A stretch of 64,000 bases of DNA from Lachnospiraceae bacterium UBA7086 (GTDB taxonomy: Bacteria; Bacillota; Clostridia; Lachnospirales; Lachnospiraceae). A program made the position numbers and the translations under genes. Location: contig DKZA01000008.1 of NCBI GenBank assembly GCA_002492525.1, positions 62,001 through 126,000 on the forward strand, read 5' to 3'. This document shows positions 34,826 through 44,026 of this stretch, in pieces; position 1 is the stretch's first letter, and each line of letters opens with the position of its first letter. The notes under the pieces are model-generated. The model saw only the letters and a program-made list of their open reading frames with translations, was not told the DNA's origin and made no database searches.

Positions 34826-35977
34826 TTACAGCATGGATGTTCCGGCAAACTCCGGCCTGATTCCGAAATAAGCAAGCACCGTCGCTCCGATATCTGCAAA
34901 AGTCTCTCTCGTTCCCAGGTTGCCGGAAGACACATTCTTTCCATACATCAGAAACGGAGTATATTCCCTGGAATGATCTGTAGACACCGTATATCCCGGA
35001 TCACATCCGTGATCTGCCGTAATCATAAGAATATCTTCCTCTCCAAGCCTGTTCATAATTTCAGGAAGTTTCCCATCAAAATAGGTAAGTGCCCGGGCAT
35101 AGCCGTCGATATCATTTCGATGACCGTAAAGCATATCATAATCCACAAGATTGACAAAACATAATCCTTCAAACTCCCTGTCAAGATATTCTAACATCCT
35201 CTCAATTCCTTCTTCATTCCCCTTGGTATAGACAGCTTCCGTAATTCCCCTGCCTGCAAAAATATCTTTAATCTTGCCCACCGATATCACGTCCATGCCC
35301 GCACTCTTCAGCTGATCTAACATGGTTATACCGGGCGGTTCCAAAGAAAAATCATGCCGTCTGGGTGTCCTTGTATAAGTACCGTTTGCACCCACAAAAG
35401 GCCTGGCAATCACACGGCCCACACCGTGCCTGCCTTTTAAAATTTCCCTGGCCATTTTACAGTACTCATACAGAGTATCCACAGGCACCACATCCTCATG
35501 TGCCGCAATCTGGAATACACTGTCTGCAGAAGTATAAACAATCAAATCTCCCGTCCGAACATGCTCGTCCCCATAGTCTTGAATAACTTCCGTACCGGAA
35601 TAAGGCTTGTTACAAAGCACCCCTCTTCCGGTTGCTCTTTTGAATGTCGCAAGCACTTCTTCCGGAAAACCATCCGGGTAGGTCGGAAGCGGCTGACTCG
35701 ACAAAATTCCTGCAATTTCCCAATGTCCAATCGTGGTATCCTTTCCTTTTGATGCTTCCTTCATACGGGCAATTCTGGCCTTTGGTACTTTAACACCCTC
35801 TCTGCAGGTGACACCTTCTATATTAAAAAGCCCCAATGCTTCCATATTGGGCATGGAAAATGCAGAGCTTGAGGACACGGACCGCAGGGTATTTGTTCCT
35901 TTATCCCCATAGGCTGCCGCATCCTCCATCTCACCGATTCCAAAACTATCCAATACGATCAAAAAAACTCTCTTCAT
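34826..35977 (-). CDS. deoB: Phosphopentomutase
   Basis: Interconverts (deoxy)ribose-1-phosphate and -5-phosphate in nucleoside salvage. An alkaline-phosphatase-superfamily fold of 383 residues: metal-binding LDSFGIGEMEDAAAYGD at the start, the phosphorylated Thr region KDTTIGHWEI near 82-92, VDYDMLYGHRNDIDGYA, and the C-terminal ITADHGCDPGYTVSTDHSR, cited here by position with its metal ligands D-H-x-x-D and H. Length is normal. GGAGG lies 7 nt before the ATG. Monocistronic; no other nucleoside genes adjoin. Confidence 0.97.
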   Translation of the reverse strand: MKRVFLIVLDSFGIGEMEDAAAYGDKGTNTLRSVSSSSAFSMPNMEALGLFNIEGVTCREGVKVPKARIARMKEASKGKDTTIGHWEIAGILSSQPLPTYPDGFPEEVLATFKRATGRGVLCNKPYSGTEVIQDYGDEHVRTGDLIVYTSADSVFQIAAHEDVVPVDTLYEYCKMAREILKGRHGVGRVIARPFVGANGTYTRTPRRHDFSLEPPGITMLDQLKSAGMDVISVGKIKDIFAGRGITEAVYTKGNEEGIERMLEYLDREFEGLCFVNLVDYDMLYGHRNDIDGYARALTYFDGKLPEIMNRLGEEDILMITADHGCDPGYTVSTDHSREYTPFLMYGKNVSSGNLGTRETFADIGATVLAYFGIRPEFAGTSML

Positions 35978-36036
35978 CTTTTGCCTCCATCCTCTATGAC
36001 CTTATCACACTATACAATCCGTCCAAACGCCATACG

Positions 36037-36065
36037 AATATATAGTACCATAAAATCATTTACAA
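36037..36065 (-). promoter_or_regulatory. Candidate sigma-A promoter of deoB
   Basis: Minus strand TTGTAA (36060-36065), 17-bp spacer, TATATT (36037-36042), about 60 nt before the deoB ATG and downstream of the spoIIIAH stop. Confidence 0.5.
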
Positions 36066-36108
36066 TGCACCTACTTGTTACCGCCCTGGTATCATCCCAG
36101 ATCTGGTT

Positions 36109-36825
36109 TTAATTCGCATTGACCGTACTGATAATAACCGCATCCGCACTAACACCTGTCTTGCGGATTACAATATCTTCAATCTGAGCACGCTGCGCTT
36201 CTGTCAGTTCTTCCGTATTGACCACCACATCCACACTGTCACCGTCAATGCTGACAACTGCATCATTAAATCCCTTTGCCTCCAAAAGAATCTCTGCCGC
36301 TGTCTCCTTTTCCGCCACATCCGTCATGGAAATCATACTATTGACAGCCTCCTGCTTCTGTGTCTCACTGATATTCGCATTGTTAATAATCTCAAGGAGA
36401 GTTTCTTTATTCTGTGCCCTTGTCTGCTCCTTCTGAAGCTTTGCACCGGATAATTCGGAAGTCGTACCTGCCGAAGTAAATACAGCTTCTCCCGGCACCT
36501 CATCCATCTGCTCTTCCGCCAGTGCCTCTGCCAGTTCCTCATCCACACTCCCGCTGTCCACCATAGTAACATCCCCGTCAAGACTTTCAATATCACCAGA
36601 AGCCTGCTCTATGTCCTCCTCAGATAAATCCATCAATGCCGCATAATCTGATTCCTCTTCCGCCAGTGCAAGATCACTTTTGCCATCCGTTGTAACACTT
36701 CCGTTCACTGACATAATCTCTTCATCCGTAACCTTCGTGCCTGCAAAATTCAAATATCCCGCTACCGCGATCATAATTGCAAGCGCAGTGATCATCATTT
36801 GGTTCTTTTTGATCATATTTTTCAA
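36109..36825 (-). CDS. spoIIIAH: Stage III sporulation protein AH
   Basis: Mother-cell half of the SpoIIQ-SpoIIIAH channel between mother cell and forespore. The N-terminal transmembrane helix follows KKNQMMITALAIMIAVAGYL; a long acidic linker (about 45-130) is followed by the YscJ/FliF-like domain (ETLLEIINNANISETQKQEA, AAEILLEAKGF, VDVVVNTEELTEAQ). A TTG start at 36825 is favoured because GGGGAG lies 6-7 nt upstream; the ATG at 36816 is too far from it. Last gene of the spoIIIA operon. Confidence 0.94.
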   Translation of the reverse strand: MKNMIKKNQMMITALAIMIAVAGYLNFAGTKVTDEEIMSVNGSVTTDGKSDLALAEEESDYAALMDLSEEDIEQASGDIESLDGDVTMVDSGSVDEELAEALAEEQMDEVPGEAVFTSAGTTSELSGAKLQKEQTRAQNKETLLEIINNANISETQKQEAVNSMISMTDVAEKETAAEILLEAKGFNDAVVSIDGDSVDVVVNTEELTEAQRAQIEDIVIRKTGVSADAVIISTVNAN

Positions 36826-36838
36826 TTTCTTCTCCCCT

Positions 36839-37456
36839 TCACTGATTATTGTTTTTCATCTTAACTATTGTTATTTTATTCATGTCTATATCAAATAATA
36901 CCTGAATTGATTCGATTATATTCTGTCTCACCTGCGGCTTATCTGCGCCCTGTGCAATCACCACCACGCCCTCCACCGTAGGTGTTATGGTCTTAACCAC
37001 ATAAGGTACATCCTGCCCCCGCTCATCCACAGTATAAATGGTATTCTTCTCGATTCTGCTTTCCTTCATTCTACGGCTGCCGCCCGCCGCATCCGCCTCC
37101 GTCGTCTCTGAAACGGTTTCCGTTCCATCCTTGGCAAGTACCTTCTGCTCCGATTCCTTTAAAGTAATCAGTACCTTTACCTGTCCTGCCCCTTCTATAT
37201 ATAGAAGAGATTCCTCCAGCTTCTTCTCCCATTCCTTTCCGTATCCTATACTCTCATCCTCTGTCACGGACTGCTTTTGTTCCCTTATCTTATCACCTGT
37301 ATCGTCCGATATATTGGACTTTACTGTGCTTTTTTCTACCGGCAGAGAAATCACACATAAAAGCACGCCTACTAAAATTACAATCAGCCATTGGTCTTTG
37401 CGCAGCTTTTTCCCTCCCGTCAGTCTGTCAAGCAGCTTCTTACCATCCTCCAACAC
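36839..37456 (-). CDS. spoIIIAG: Stage III sporulation protein AG
   Basis: A 205-residue single-pass protein with a TM helix at about 24-41 (WLIVILVGVLLCVISLP) and a soluble domain of the ring-building type (ALL YIEGAGQVKVLITLKESEQ region and ITPTVEGVVVIAQGADKP). SpoIIIAG forms the large ring of the feeding-tube channel. The start is GTG 37456, with GGAGG 6 nt upstream, overlapping the end of spoIIIAF by 17 nt. Confidence 0.94.
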   Translation of the reverse strand: MLEDGKKLLDRLTGGKKLRKDQWLIVILVGVLLCVISLPVEKSTVKSNISDDTGDKIREQKQSVTEDESIGYGKEWEKKLEESLLYIEGAGQVKVLITLKESEQKVLAKDGTETVSETTEADAAGGSRRMKESRIEKNTIYTVDERGQDVPYVVKTITPTVEGVVVIAQGADKPQVRQNIIESIQVLFDIDMNKITIVKMKNNNQ

Positions 37457-38027
37457 ACGTCACCTCCACTCTTTCCGACTCTATGCCAAGGATTTTGGCA
37501 AAAACCTCCTGATACCGCACTGCCTCTCCTGTATCCTCCTTATCTTTCTCATCTCCAATCACAATTTCCCCGACCAAAACCGGTTCCACCATTTCATTCT
37601 CCTTTTTTGTCATCACAATTTCCACCTTCTGTAATTGTGATACATATCCTTTGCCATCCTCCCCGGAAACATTTTCCTCCAGAATTAAGAATACCGACTT
37701 CACACAGTATTCCTTATCAGATATGCTGTTATTTAATCTGGATTTGATTTCCTCTTCCAGCTGTCGTACAGCACGTTCATTGACCCCCTCTGCATCCGAA
37801 TCCCATAATTCTTCTCTCTTATATTCCTGTATCACCTCCTCCATTCCCGCCTGCCATCCCCTTTCCAACTCCTCCGGCATGGAGATAAAAGGTTTCATAA
37901 ACAAAAACAATATAATAACACTTGATATCAGTTTGATATATTTTTCATACTGCCTGCCGGGCGAGAAATGTATAACTGCCTGGGCGGCAATCATAAAAAC
38001 ACCTATTTCTTTGATATTCTCAAGCAT
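37440..38027 (-). CDS. spoIIIAF: Stage III sporulation protein AF
   Basis: A 195-residue protein with two N-terminal transmembrane segments (about 7-22 and 32-48) and a soluble C-domain also related to ring-forming modules. It starts MLENIKEIGVFMIAAQAV, with AAGGAGG 7 nt upstream. It is recognised from position between AE and AG and the two-TM layout; sequence conservation of this subunit is low in the family. Confidence 0.9.
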   Translation of the reverse strand: MLENIKEIGVFMIAAQAVIHFSPGRQYEKYIKLISSVIILFLFMKPFISMPEELERGWQAGMEEVIQEYKREELWDSDAEGVNERAVRQLEEEIKSRLNNSISDKEYCVKSVFLILEENVSGEDGKGYVSQLQKVEIVMTKKENEMVEPVLVGEIVIGDEKDKEDTGEAVRYQEVFAKILGIESERVEVTCVGGW

Positions 38028-38078
38028 GGATACCCTCCTTTCCTCCCCAGAAAGCTTCTCTTTGGTATCTTATCTGCA

Positions 38079-39143
38079 TCACATCATATTCCGTCCTGTC
38101 GTATAAGTGATAATCGCTATCTGAATCACAAACATACCGACTGAGGCCAGAGCAATCTTTAATAGCATCAGATTTCCGTCTCCCACCCGATTGGCACAGT
38201 TCGTCATACGTTTGTCACTGACAATGCCGATTAAAGCTGCACTCAATTTGATCACGCAGGACAAAAGAAACAGTTTCAGTATGGGAATCCCGCACAGTAC
38301 AATCAGCACCAACGTAATATATATACCAATGCTGTTTTTTATAAGCACTGCTGATCCGATCACCATCTCAAACATGCCTTCTGTCAAACCTCCTATCCCG
38401 GGCAGCGCAGACATTGCCTTCTTCAGTGCCGAGGACTGCAAAGAATCTATAACAGGTGATATCATTGCCTGCAAAAGACTAAATCCCGTGATAACACCAA
38501 GGCTTACCTTAATACTTCCGCCTATGACTTTCTCAACCACCTCCAGCAAAAGTCCCAGCTTTTCCTCCATCCAGATTCCATTGATGACCGTCAAAAACAC
38601 ATAACCATAAACCAACGGCAGCAACACCGACAAATATCCCCATTCAATAAGATAAACCACGATCAGCAGCAAATGATAATAGGCCGAAGCCGATGCAAAA
38701 CCCGTGGCGCTTCCCACCGCAATCATATAAGTAGGAATATACAAACGAATGAATGTGGTAACACTATGTAAAATCTCCTGCACGATTGTGACCGCATCCA
38801 CAAAAAATTTAAGCAGCACCGCAATCAACAACAGATAAACAAAATAAAAAGCCAGATCCGATACCTGATGATCTTTAAAAAGATCCGCGAAATTGGAAAA
38901 GAGCGCCGCCACAATTCCCAGAATAAGGATCGTCAGGAACAAAGTTTTTAACTCTCCTTTCTGATATTCCAAAGCACCCGTTATTCCATTGCCCAATGTT
39001 TTTACAGCTTCCCACAACTTTCCCTGCATGACATAGCTGAATACTTCCTTTCCATCAAAAGTAAATTCCGGAAACAGCTGCCCAAAATCCATTGAGACGA
39101 TATTCATATCCATTTCATCCCATACCAGACTGCTATCCACCAT
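38079..39143 (-). CDS. spoIIIAE: Stage III sporulation protein AE (no signal peptide)
   Basis: A 354-residue polytopic membrane protein with about 7-8 helices, and family segments SALKKAMSALPGIGGLTEGM and KLSAALIGIVSDKRM. Compared with the about 399-residue Bacillus protein it lacks the N-terminal signal peptide: only 14 nt separate its ATG from the spoIIIAD stop and the first 60 residues are polar. The upstream AGGGGGCAGGG supports this start. Core component of the SpoIIIA channel membrane platform. Confidence 0.94.
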   Translation of the reverse strand: MVDSSLVWDEMDMNIVSMDFGQLFPEFTFDGKEVFSYVMQGKLWEAVKTLGNGITGALEYQKGELKTLFLTILILGIVAALFSNFADLFKDHQVSDLAFYFVYLLLIAVLLKFFVDAVTIVQEILHSVTTFIRLYIPTYMIAVGSATGFASASAYYHLLLIVVYLIEWGYLSVLLPLVYGYVFLTVINGIWMEEKLGLLLEVVEKVIGGSIKVSLGVITGFSLLQAMISPVIDSLQSSALKKAMSALPGIGGLTEGMFEMVIGSAVLIKNSIGIYITLVLIVLCGIPILKLFLLSCVIKLSAALIGIVSDKRMTNCANRVGDGNLMLLKIALASVGMFVIQIAIITYTTGRNMM

Positions 39144-39157
39144 ATGTCCCTGCCCCC

Positions 39158-39544
39158 TTATTTCGCAATTGCCTGTATATTCTCCATTAAGGCCAGAAGC
39201 ACGGGCATCCCCACGGAAAGAATATACAGCTTACCAAGCATCTCAACTTGTCCGGCGACACCGCTGTATCCGGCATCCTTACAGATTCCTGCACAGAATT
39301 CACAAGCGTATGTGGCTCCCACAGCTTTTAATAATAACGATAGATACTGATAGTTTTCATTCAAATATCCCCTGATCTGATCCATTCCCATCAATATATT
39401 CACAAAATAACGCATGATATATTCTAATATAATCAGACATACGGCTACCGCAATATAAATACCGTATTCTGTCTTATAACTTTTTATTGACACTGCAAAC
39501 AACACTCCTACAATGCCTATTATCCCGATTTTTATCATATCCAT
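39158..39544 (-). CDS. spoIIIAD: Stage III sporulation protein AD
   Basis: A 128-residue membrane protein with four predicted helices, beginning MDMIKIGIIGIVGVLFAVSI and containing YACEFCAGICKDAGYSGVAG, a family hallmark. Homologous to SpoIIIAC in its N-terminal half. Between AC and AE in the operon. Confidence 0.95.
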   Translation of the reverse strand: MDMIKIGIIGIVGVLFAVSIKSYKTEYGIYIAVAVCLIILEYIMRYFVNILMGMDQIRGYLNENYQYLSLLLKAVGATYACEFCAGICKDAGYSGVAGQVEMLGKLYILSVGMPVLLALMENIQAIAK

Positions 39545-39565
39545 ACTGATTTCCGCCTTTTACCG

Positions 39566-39760
39566 TCACAGAGCAAACAACTCCTGCACCATTAAAAACA
39601 AATCGTAGATATAAGGAATGACCCAAGTTAAAACAAGAATTAATCCTGCCAGGCTGATTAAGAAAGCATGTTCCTCTCTGCCGCTATACTTTAAAACCTG
39701 ATTTAATATTGTCACCAAGATACCGACTGCGGCTATCTTAAAAATAAGACTTACGCTCAT
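39566..39760 (-). CDS. spoIIIAC: Stage III sporulation protein AC
   Basis: A 64-residue two-helix membrane protein (MSVSLIFKIAAVGILVTILN; YSGREEHAFLISLAG). The ATG at 39760 is chosen because AAGGAGG lies 5 nt upstream; an ATG at 39775 precedes that ribosome-binding site. Length fits the family (about 65). Confidence 0.95.
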   Translation of the reverse strand: MSVSLIFKIAAVGILVTILNQVLKYSGREEHAFLISLAGLILVLTWVIPYIYDLFLMVQELFAL

Positions 39761-39782
39761 TGCTCCTCCTTGCATCTTTCTC

Positions 39783-40301
39783 TCACAGCAGCAGAATTGA
39801 CAAAAGCACCCCCGCCAGAATACTGACGCTGTGTATCATTTTGGATTTGTTCTCATAAGCTTCTTCCGCCTGTCTGCATTTTCTTTTCAGCAATTCCACT
39901 GACTGATCAAAATTCACAGCCTGACGTGTCTCTTCCTGCAGTCCCAGATATACGGGCAGCTTCATGATAATATCTCTTTCCTCCTCCTGCAGGGGCAGAT
40001 TCAAAAGACAGGCTTTCATCTGACCACTCCAGGCTTCTTTTAGTCCTATACCCTCTCCCTGCATCATCTGTCTGTAAACGCCCTCAAAATAAGGCGCATA
40101 CCATATATCCTTATTATCCGACAGTATCCGACAGATTTCCGGCAGTGTATTCTTCCCGTAACTAATCTCGTCCTGTATTCTGCGTATCACATATATCCAT
40201 TCCCGCAAACACCGGATCCGCTCCTTTTCCAGCCTTATCCTGGTACGTCCAACCCCCACACAACCCGTCAGAATACAAAGGATTCCCACTATTTTATACA
40301 T
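39783..40301 (-). CDS. spoIIIAB: Stage III sporulation protein AB
   Basis: A 172-residue protein with an N-terminal membrane anchor (about 3-20), a helical domain related to type II secretion GspF-like cytoplasmic domains, and a C-terminal hydrophobic helix. LREWIYVIRRIQDEISYGKN and LPLQEEERDIIMKLPVYLG are typical. The ATG overlaps spoIIIAA by 13 nt, indicating coupling. Confidence 0.94.
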   Translation of the reverse strand: MYKIVGILCILTGCVGVGRTRIRLEKERIRCLREWIYVIRRIQDEISYGKNTLPEICRILSDNKDIWYAPYFEGVYRQMMQGEGIGLKEAWSGQMKACLLNLPLQEEERDIIMKLPVYLGLQEETRQAVNFDQSVELLKRKCRQAEEAYENKSKMIHSVSILAGVLLSILLL

Positions 40302-41236
40302 CGTTGCCCTTCTCTGTCATAAATACCTTCTATCACACAGTTTCCGTGTTGTCTTTCCAACACCACATACCTGTCAAACATGCCCTCCTCTATTACATAA
40401 CGCATGTATTGTTTGTTGTGAATTTCTTGAAGAGAATACCCGTGAACAGTGGCAATCAGCTTACAGCCACAGCCACTGGCCATCCGTAAGGCTTCTATAT
40501 CTTTATCACTCCCCAACTCATCCACGGCAAGCACCTGCGGCGCCATGGACCGGATTAACAACATCATACCTTCCACTTTGGGACAGCCATCCAACACATC
40601 CGTACGGCTTCCCACATCATTCTGCGCCATTCCCATATAACTGCCGGCAATCTCCGAGCGCTCATCCACCACACTCACATTTACACCTTGTCCATATAAA
40701 GTTCCATCTGATAATTGTCTGATGATATCCCGCAGCATGGTAGTTTTGCCACATCCGGGCGGCGAAATCAACAGCGTATTACATATCTGTCCTCTTTCGT
40801 AGAGAAAGCGCATCACCGAATCCGCGGCACCCTTTACCTGATGGGCAATACGAATATTTAAATAACGTATGTATTTCATATTACGGATATGTTCCCCTTT
40901 GTCCAGAATAACCTGTCCCGCCAATCCCACACGGTGACCGCCCTGTATCGTGAGAAACCCCTGGCGTATTTCATCCGCAAAAGCATAAAGGGAGTACTGA
41001 CACAGATGCTGCAAAATTTCATCCAGTTCCTGAGATGTCATCCTGATTCCTAAGTCCTGCCTGTCCACAATCTTTCCCGCAGCATCTATAAACCGTTCCT
41101 TTTGCCCCAGAATAACCGTCGCAGCCCTGCCTGCCCGCAGCCGTATTTCCTGTAGCTGCTCACACAGATTTGCCGCTTCCTGCCATCTGCCACGCATCTT
41201 TTCAGGAAACATATATAAAATCTCTTCCCTGCCCAT
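40289..41236 (-). CDS. spoIIIAA: Stage III sporulation protein AA (AAA+ ATPase)
   Basis: A 315-residue ATPase related to type II/IV secretion ATPases that powers or assembles the SpoIIIA channel. Walker A is LISPPGCGKTTMLRD, Walker B is QVLAVDELGSDKD, and FLTIQGGHRVGLAGQ is a family segment. The ATG at 41236 has AGGGGG 7 nt upstream; the ATG at 41242 is too close to it. First gene of the spoIIIA operon. Confidence 0.96.
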   Translation of the reverse strand: MGREEILYMFPEKMRGRWQEAANLCEQLQEIRLRAGRAATVILGQKERFIDAAGKIVDRQDLGIRMTSQELDEILQHLCQYSLYAFADEIRQGFLTIQGGHRVGLAGQVILDKGEHIRNMKYIRYLNIRIAHQVKGAADSVMRFLYERGQICNTLLISPPGCGKTTMLRDIIRQLSDGTLYGQGVNVSVVDERSEIAGSYMGMAQNDVGSRTDVLDGCPKVEGMMLLIRSMAPQVLAVDELGSDKDIEALRMASGCGCKLIATVHGYSLQEIHNKQYMRYVIEEGMFDRYVVLERQHGNCVIEGIYDREGQRCIK

Positions 41237-41255
41237 CCTCATTCCCCCTTATCCC

Positions 41256-41284
41256 AATATATGAACCTTTGTCCAAGTTATGAC
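41256..41284 (-). promoter_or_regulatory. Candidate sigma-E promoter of the spoIIIA operon
   Basis: Minus strand CATATATT (41256-41263) matches 6 of 8 of the sigma-E -10 CATACAAT. A TCATAAC-like -35 lies 13-14 bp upstream (41278-41284). The spoIIIA operon is sigma-E dependent in Bacillus, which is why I looked; the match alone is modest. Confidence 0.4.
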
Positions 41285-41389
41285 TCCAAAAGAACAGGTT
41301 GCCCAGAAAAAAGATGCAAAAATTCTATGGAATTTTAAATAAAAAGAGGGTAAAATATGTAGAGAGAAAAAAGATAAAAGAGGGATTCT

Positions 41390-42220
41390 ATGAAACTGGA
41401 CATGCATTGTCACACAAAAGAAGGCTCGCCGGACGGCAAGCTGGAATTATTGGAAAATATAAAACTATTAAAGGAAAAAGGCTATCAGGGAATGTTGATT
41501 ACCGATCACAACTCCTACAAAGCCTATCGTTATTATAAGAAGCTTTCTGACAAACCCGATGATTTCGTGGTATTAAAGGGTATCGAATACGACACCATTA
41601 ATGCGGGGCACATACTCATCATCATGCCCACAGGAGCAAAACTTCCAATTTTGGAATTAAGAGGTCTTCCCTTGCTGCTCCTCATAGAAATTGTACATCT
41701 TTACGGCGGTATTCTGGGACCTGCCCATCCTTATGGTGAAAAATTCTTAAGCATTACCAACACGCTGCGGGGTAAATTGTCGGAAGATATTTACCGCAAA
41801 TTTGATTTTATAGAGGGATATAATGCCTGTGAAGACGCCGATTCCAACATGCGTGCCATGTCATTGGCCGAGCGCTTTGATCTGCCCTGTTTTGGCGGCA
41901 GCGACTCTCATAAACCCGACTGTGCCGGATTGGGCTATACCATCTTACAGGAAGATATCGCCTCGGAAACCGAACTGATTGAATATATCCGCTCTAAAAA
42001 GCCCACCATGATCGGCGGACTCCATTACACCCATACAACCAAATCCAAACTGGGAAAGGCCAACAATGTGCTGGTCTATTCTTTCTGGGTCTACAATAAG
42101 TTCCTTGCGCTCTTTCGCCGGAAAGCGCGTAATCTGGAATTGATGGAAAACCAGATTTTAGACTCCATCCGGGCTGCCAAACATAAAAAAGCCCGGTATA
42201 TCCCTCTTGGTGAGGACTAG
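41390..42220 (+). CDS. PHP-domain metal-dependent phosphoesterase
   Basis: A 276-residue PHP protein. Metal-ligand motifs are visible: MHCHTKEGSPDG at the start (H6, H8), LITDHNSY (D39, H40), the Glu in LKGIEYDT, PAHPYGEK, and GGSDSHKPD near 173-181. Related proteins hydrolyse nucleoside 3',5'-bisphosphates or oligoribonucleotides, or are histidinol-phosphatase-like; the substrate is not assignable here. AGAGGG precedes the ATG. It is alone on the plus strand between two minus-strand blocks. Confidence 0.88.
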   Translation: MKLDMHCHTKEGSPDGKLELLENIKLLKEKGYQGMLITDHNSYKAYRYYKKLSDKPDDFVVLKGIEYDTINAGHILIIMPTGAKLPILELRGLPLLLLIEIVHLYGGILGPAHPYGEKFLSITNTLRGKLSEDIYRKFDFIEGYNACEDADSNMRAMSLAERFDLPCFGGSDSHKPDCAGLGYTILQEDIASETELIEYIRSKKPTMIGGLHYTHTTKSKLGKANNVLVYSFWVYNKFLALFRRKARNLELMENQILDSIRAAKHKKARYIPLGED

Positions 42221-42248
42221 GAAAGGTTCGCGTGTCACAAACATAAAA

Positions 42249-43172
42249 TTATTTCCGCTTACTATTCGCGATCTTCTTTAGCTCTTCAAACGCATTTCTG
42301 TATTTTCTCGATTCCATAGTCGGGTTATTGCGAATCATGTCACGCTTATAAAAGTCCAGAAGCCTGCTCTCATTTTTCTGCCGCTCCAGATATTCACCGA
42401 ATCTGCCCCGCAGCTCCGCAATCTCTTCCCTGACACTCTCACCATATGCGGTCGGTCTGTTAAGCAGATTCTCCTTAATGGCTGCAAAACGCTGTTCGAT
42501 GCTGGCCATCATCTCGTTCATCCATAATTCTCTGCGCTCTTCTCTCTCCTGCTTCTTCAGTTCTTTTTCCTCGTTGCTAAATGCCACGATCACATCCAGA
42601 CGCCGCTGCATACGATCCAGTTCCTCTTTGGCTTTCTCAATCTTAACCATAATATCCCGCAGATCCAAGGCAGCCTTGAAGGAAAGTGTAAAATCCGCCA
42701 CAATATAAATAGTAAGAAGAATCGTCACCCAAGCCAGCACGCGAGCCGGTATGGCTGTCACTCTCTGCTCAATAGGCGCGTGTATTACCCTGGTCATCAG
42801 AATAGTAAAAAATCCCCAGGCCACCGAAGAACCCAGGCAGATATGTCCCTGAAAATTAAAGGGTTTATTAGAATAATCCCAATATCTGACCTTAAAAAGC
42901 GCCTCCATTACTACTCCTGTCACATATTCCAATGCAGTTGCTCCAATAACACCTGCTATATATGTCAGAAATACATTATCCCGAAAAGGCATGGACACCA
43001 CCAGCATCATAATGGCACCGCTTCCATAAAGCGGCAGAAAGGGTCCTCTCATAAATCCTCTGTTTACCAGTTTCCTGGATTTAAAAGATACATAAGCAGA
43101 TTCAAAACACCAGCCAAAGAAACAATATATATAAAAGAAAAACAACCATTGAAATCCATTATAACCCAACAT
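42249..43172 (-). CDS. Putative ABC transporter permease, CmpB family (PF06541)
   Basis: A 307-residue membrane protein. The N-terminal two thirds hold about five helices, with the family markers FFGWCFESAYVSFKSRKLVN and NRGFMRGPFLPLYGSGA. The C-terminal third is a highly charged coiled coil (about 180-300). The family is annotated as type IV ABC permease, but biochemical evidence is thin and no ATPase adjoins. The start has AGGAG about 10 nt upstream. Two exact copies of a 14-bp sequence lie upstream. Confidence 0.85.
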   Translation of the reverse strand: MLGYNGFQWLFFFYIYCFFGWCFESAYVSFKSRKLVNRGFMRGPFLPLYGSGAIMMLVVSMPFRDNVFLTYIAGVIGATALEYVTGVVMEALFKVRYWDYSNKPFNFQGHICLGSSVAWGFFTILMTRVIHAPIEQRVTAIPARVLAWVTILLTIYIVADFTLSFKAALDLRDIMVKIEKAKEELDRMQRRLDVIVAFSNEEKELKKQEREERRELWMNEMMASIEQRFAAIKENLLNRPTAYGESVREEIAELRGRFGEYLERQKNESRLLDFYKRDMIRNNPTMESRKYRNAFEELKKIANSKRK

Positions 43173-43191
43173 TTAAACCGTACTCCTGTAT

Positions 43192-43245
43192 ATTATGTAA
43201 ACTTTTCTATGGTAAAATCAGCCGTTTAATAATTATGTAAACTTT
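43192..43245. repeat. 14-bp direct repeat pair upstream of the CmpB-like gene
   Basis: ATTATGTAAACTTT occurs at 43192-43205 and again at 43232-43245, start-to-start distance 40 bp (close to four helical turns). A pair on one DNA face suggests a regulator site or overlapping promoter elements. Confidence 0.5.
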
Positions 43246-43261
43246 CAAGCTCCAAACATCG

Positions 43262-44026
43262 CTATCGATATATTTCCACGCAGACTCTACGTTTGCCCTT
43301 ACGAGTCTCCCCTTGCTCTCCCCTGTAAACAGATCTGCCATATCCCCGTACGGTCACCACATCGCCTTCTTTCAGAATCGTACTGGGATTTTCTGTTAAT
43401 CTGCCGTTTATATATATCCTGCCTGCCCCAAATAATTCCTGGCTCTGGCTTCTGGCCATATTATACAATTTGGCAATCACACCATCAATCCGGGGCGAAG
43501 CCACCGAAAAAGTAACCTGCTCCAAAGAAGGCGTTGTAAGTTTTGCCGGTATTTCACAAATCAGACATTTTACCCGTGTCCGTCTTACCTGCACAAGCTG
43601 CTCCGACAAATAGGAGCCAATGGACTCCAAACAGAACAAATAGGCTTCCTTTTCCTGTACAAAAATGTCCCCTATCATATCTCTCTCTATCCCCAGATTC
43701 ATAATCGCACCCAGGAAATCTCTGTGTGTCAGCTTTTCGGCAAATTTAAAATTAAGCGGCTCAATCTTCATGCAGGCAATGGGATAGTCGTCCACATACC
43801 CCCAATTCTCCACATCCCCAAAACGAATTATCTTGCGTTCGCATAAAGGACTGCCGCCGTCCATCCCACACCCTGCGTAAGATAACTGATCGCGGATCTC
43901 ATGATAAGCCTGCTGCTTGGAAAGGCCCAAAAAAGGCGTAAAAGTATAGACTCCCTGCGTATAGGAACGTCTGGCCAGCTCTAAAAGGCGTTTCTTCACC
44001 TGTTGTAAATCCTTATCTGCTTCCAT
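43262..44026 (-). CDS. YlmH-type S4-domain RNA-binding protein
   Basis: A 254-residue protein with the YlmH layout: an N-terminal domain (YTFTPFLGLSKQQAYHEI, HRDFLGAIMNLGIERDMIGD) and a C-terminal S4 domain (AGRIYINGRLTENPSTILKEGD). YlmH is a ribosome-associated factor that can substitute for RqcP in alanine tailing with RqcH, which is encoded at 12.4 kb here. ylmH usually sits near divIVA and the sep genes; here it follows a G3E GTPase instead. The ATG overlaps the upstream stop as TGATG, indicating translational coupling. Confidence 0.9.
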   Translation of the reverse strand: MEADKDLQQVKKRLLELARRSYTQGVYTFTPFLGLSKQQAYHEIRDQLSYAGCGMDGGSPLCERKIIRFGDVENWGYVDDYPIACMKIEPLNFKFAEKLTHRDFLGAIMNLGIERDMIGDIFVQEKEAYLFCLESIGSYLSEQLVQVRRTRVKCLICEIPAKLTTPSLEQVTFSVASPRIDGVIAKLYNMARSQSQELFGAGRIYINGRLTENPSTILKEGDVVTVRGYGRSVYRGEQGETRKGKRRVCVEIYR

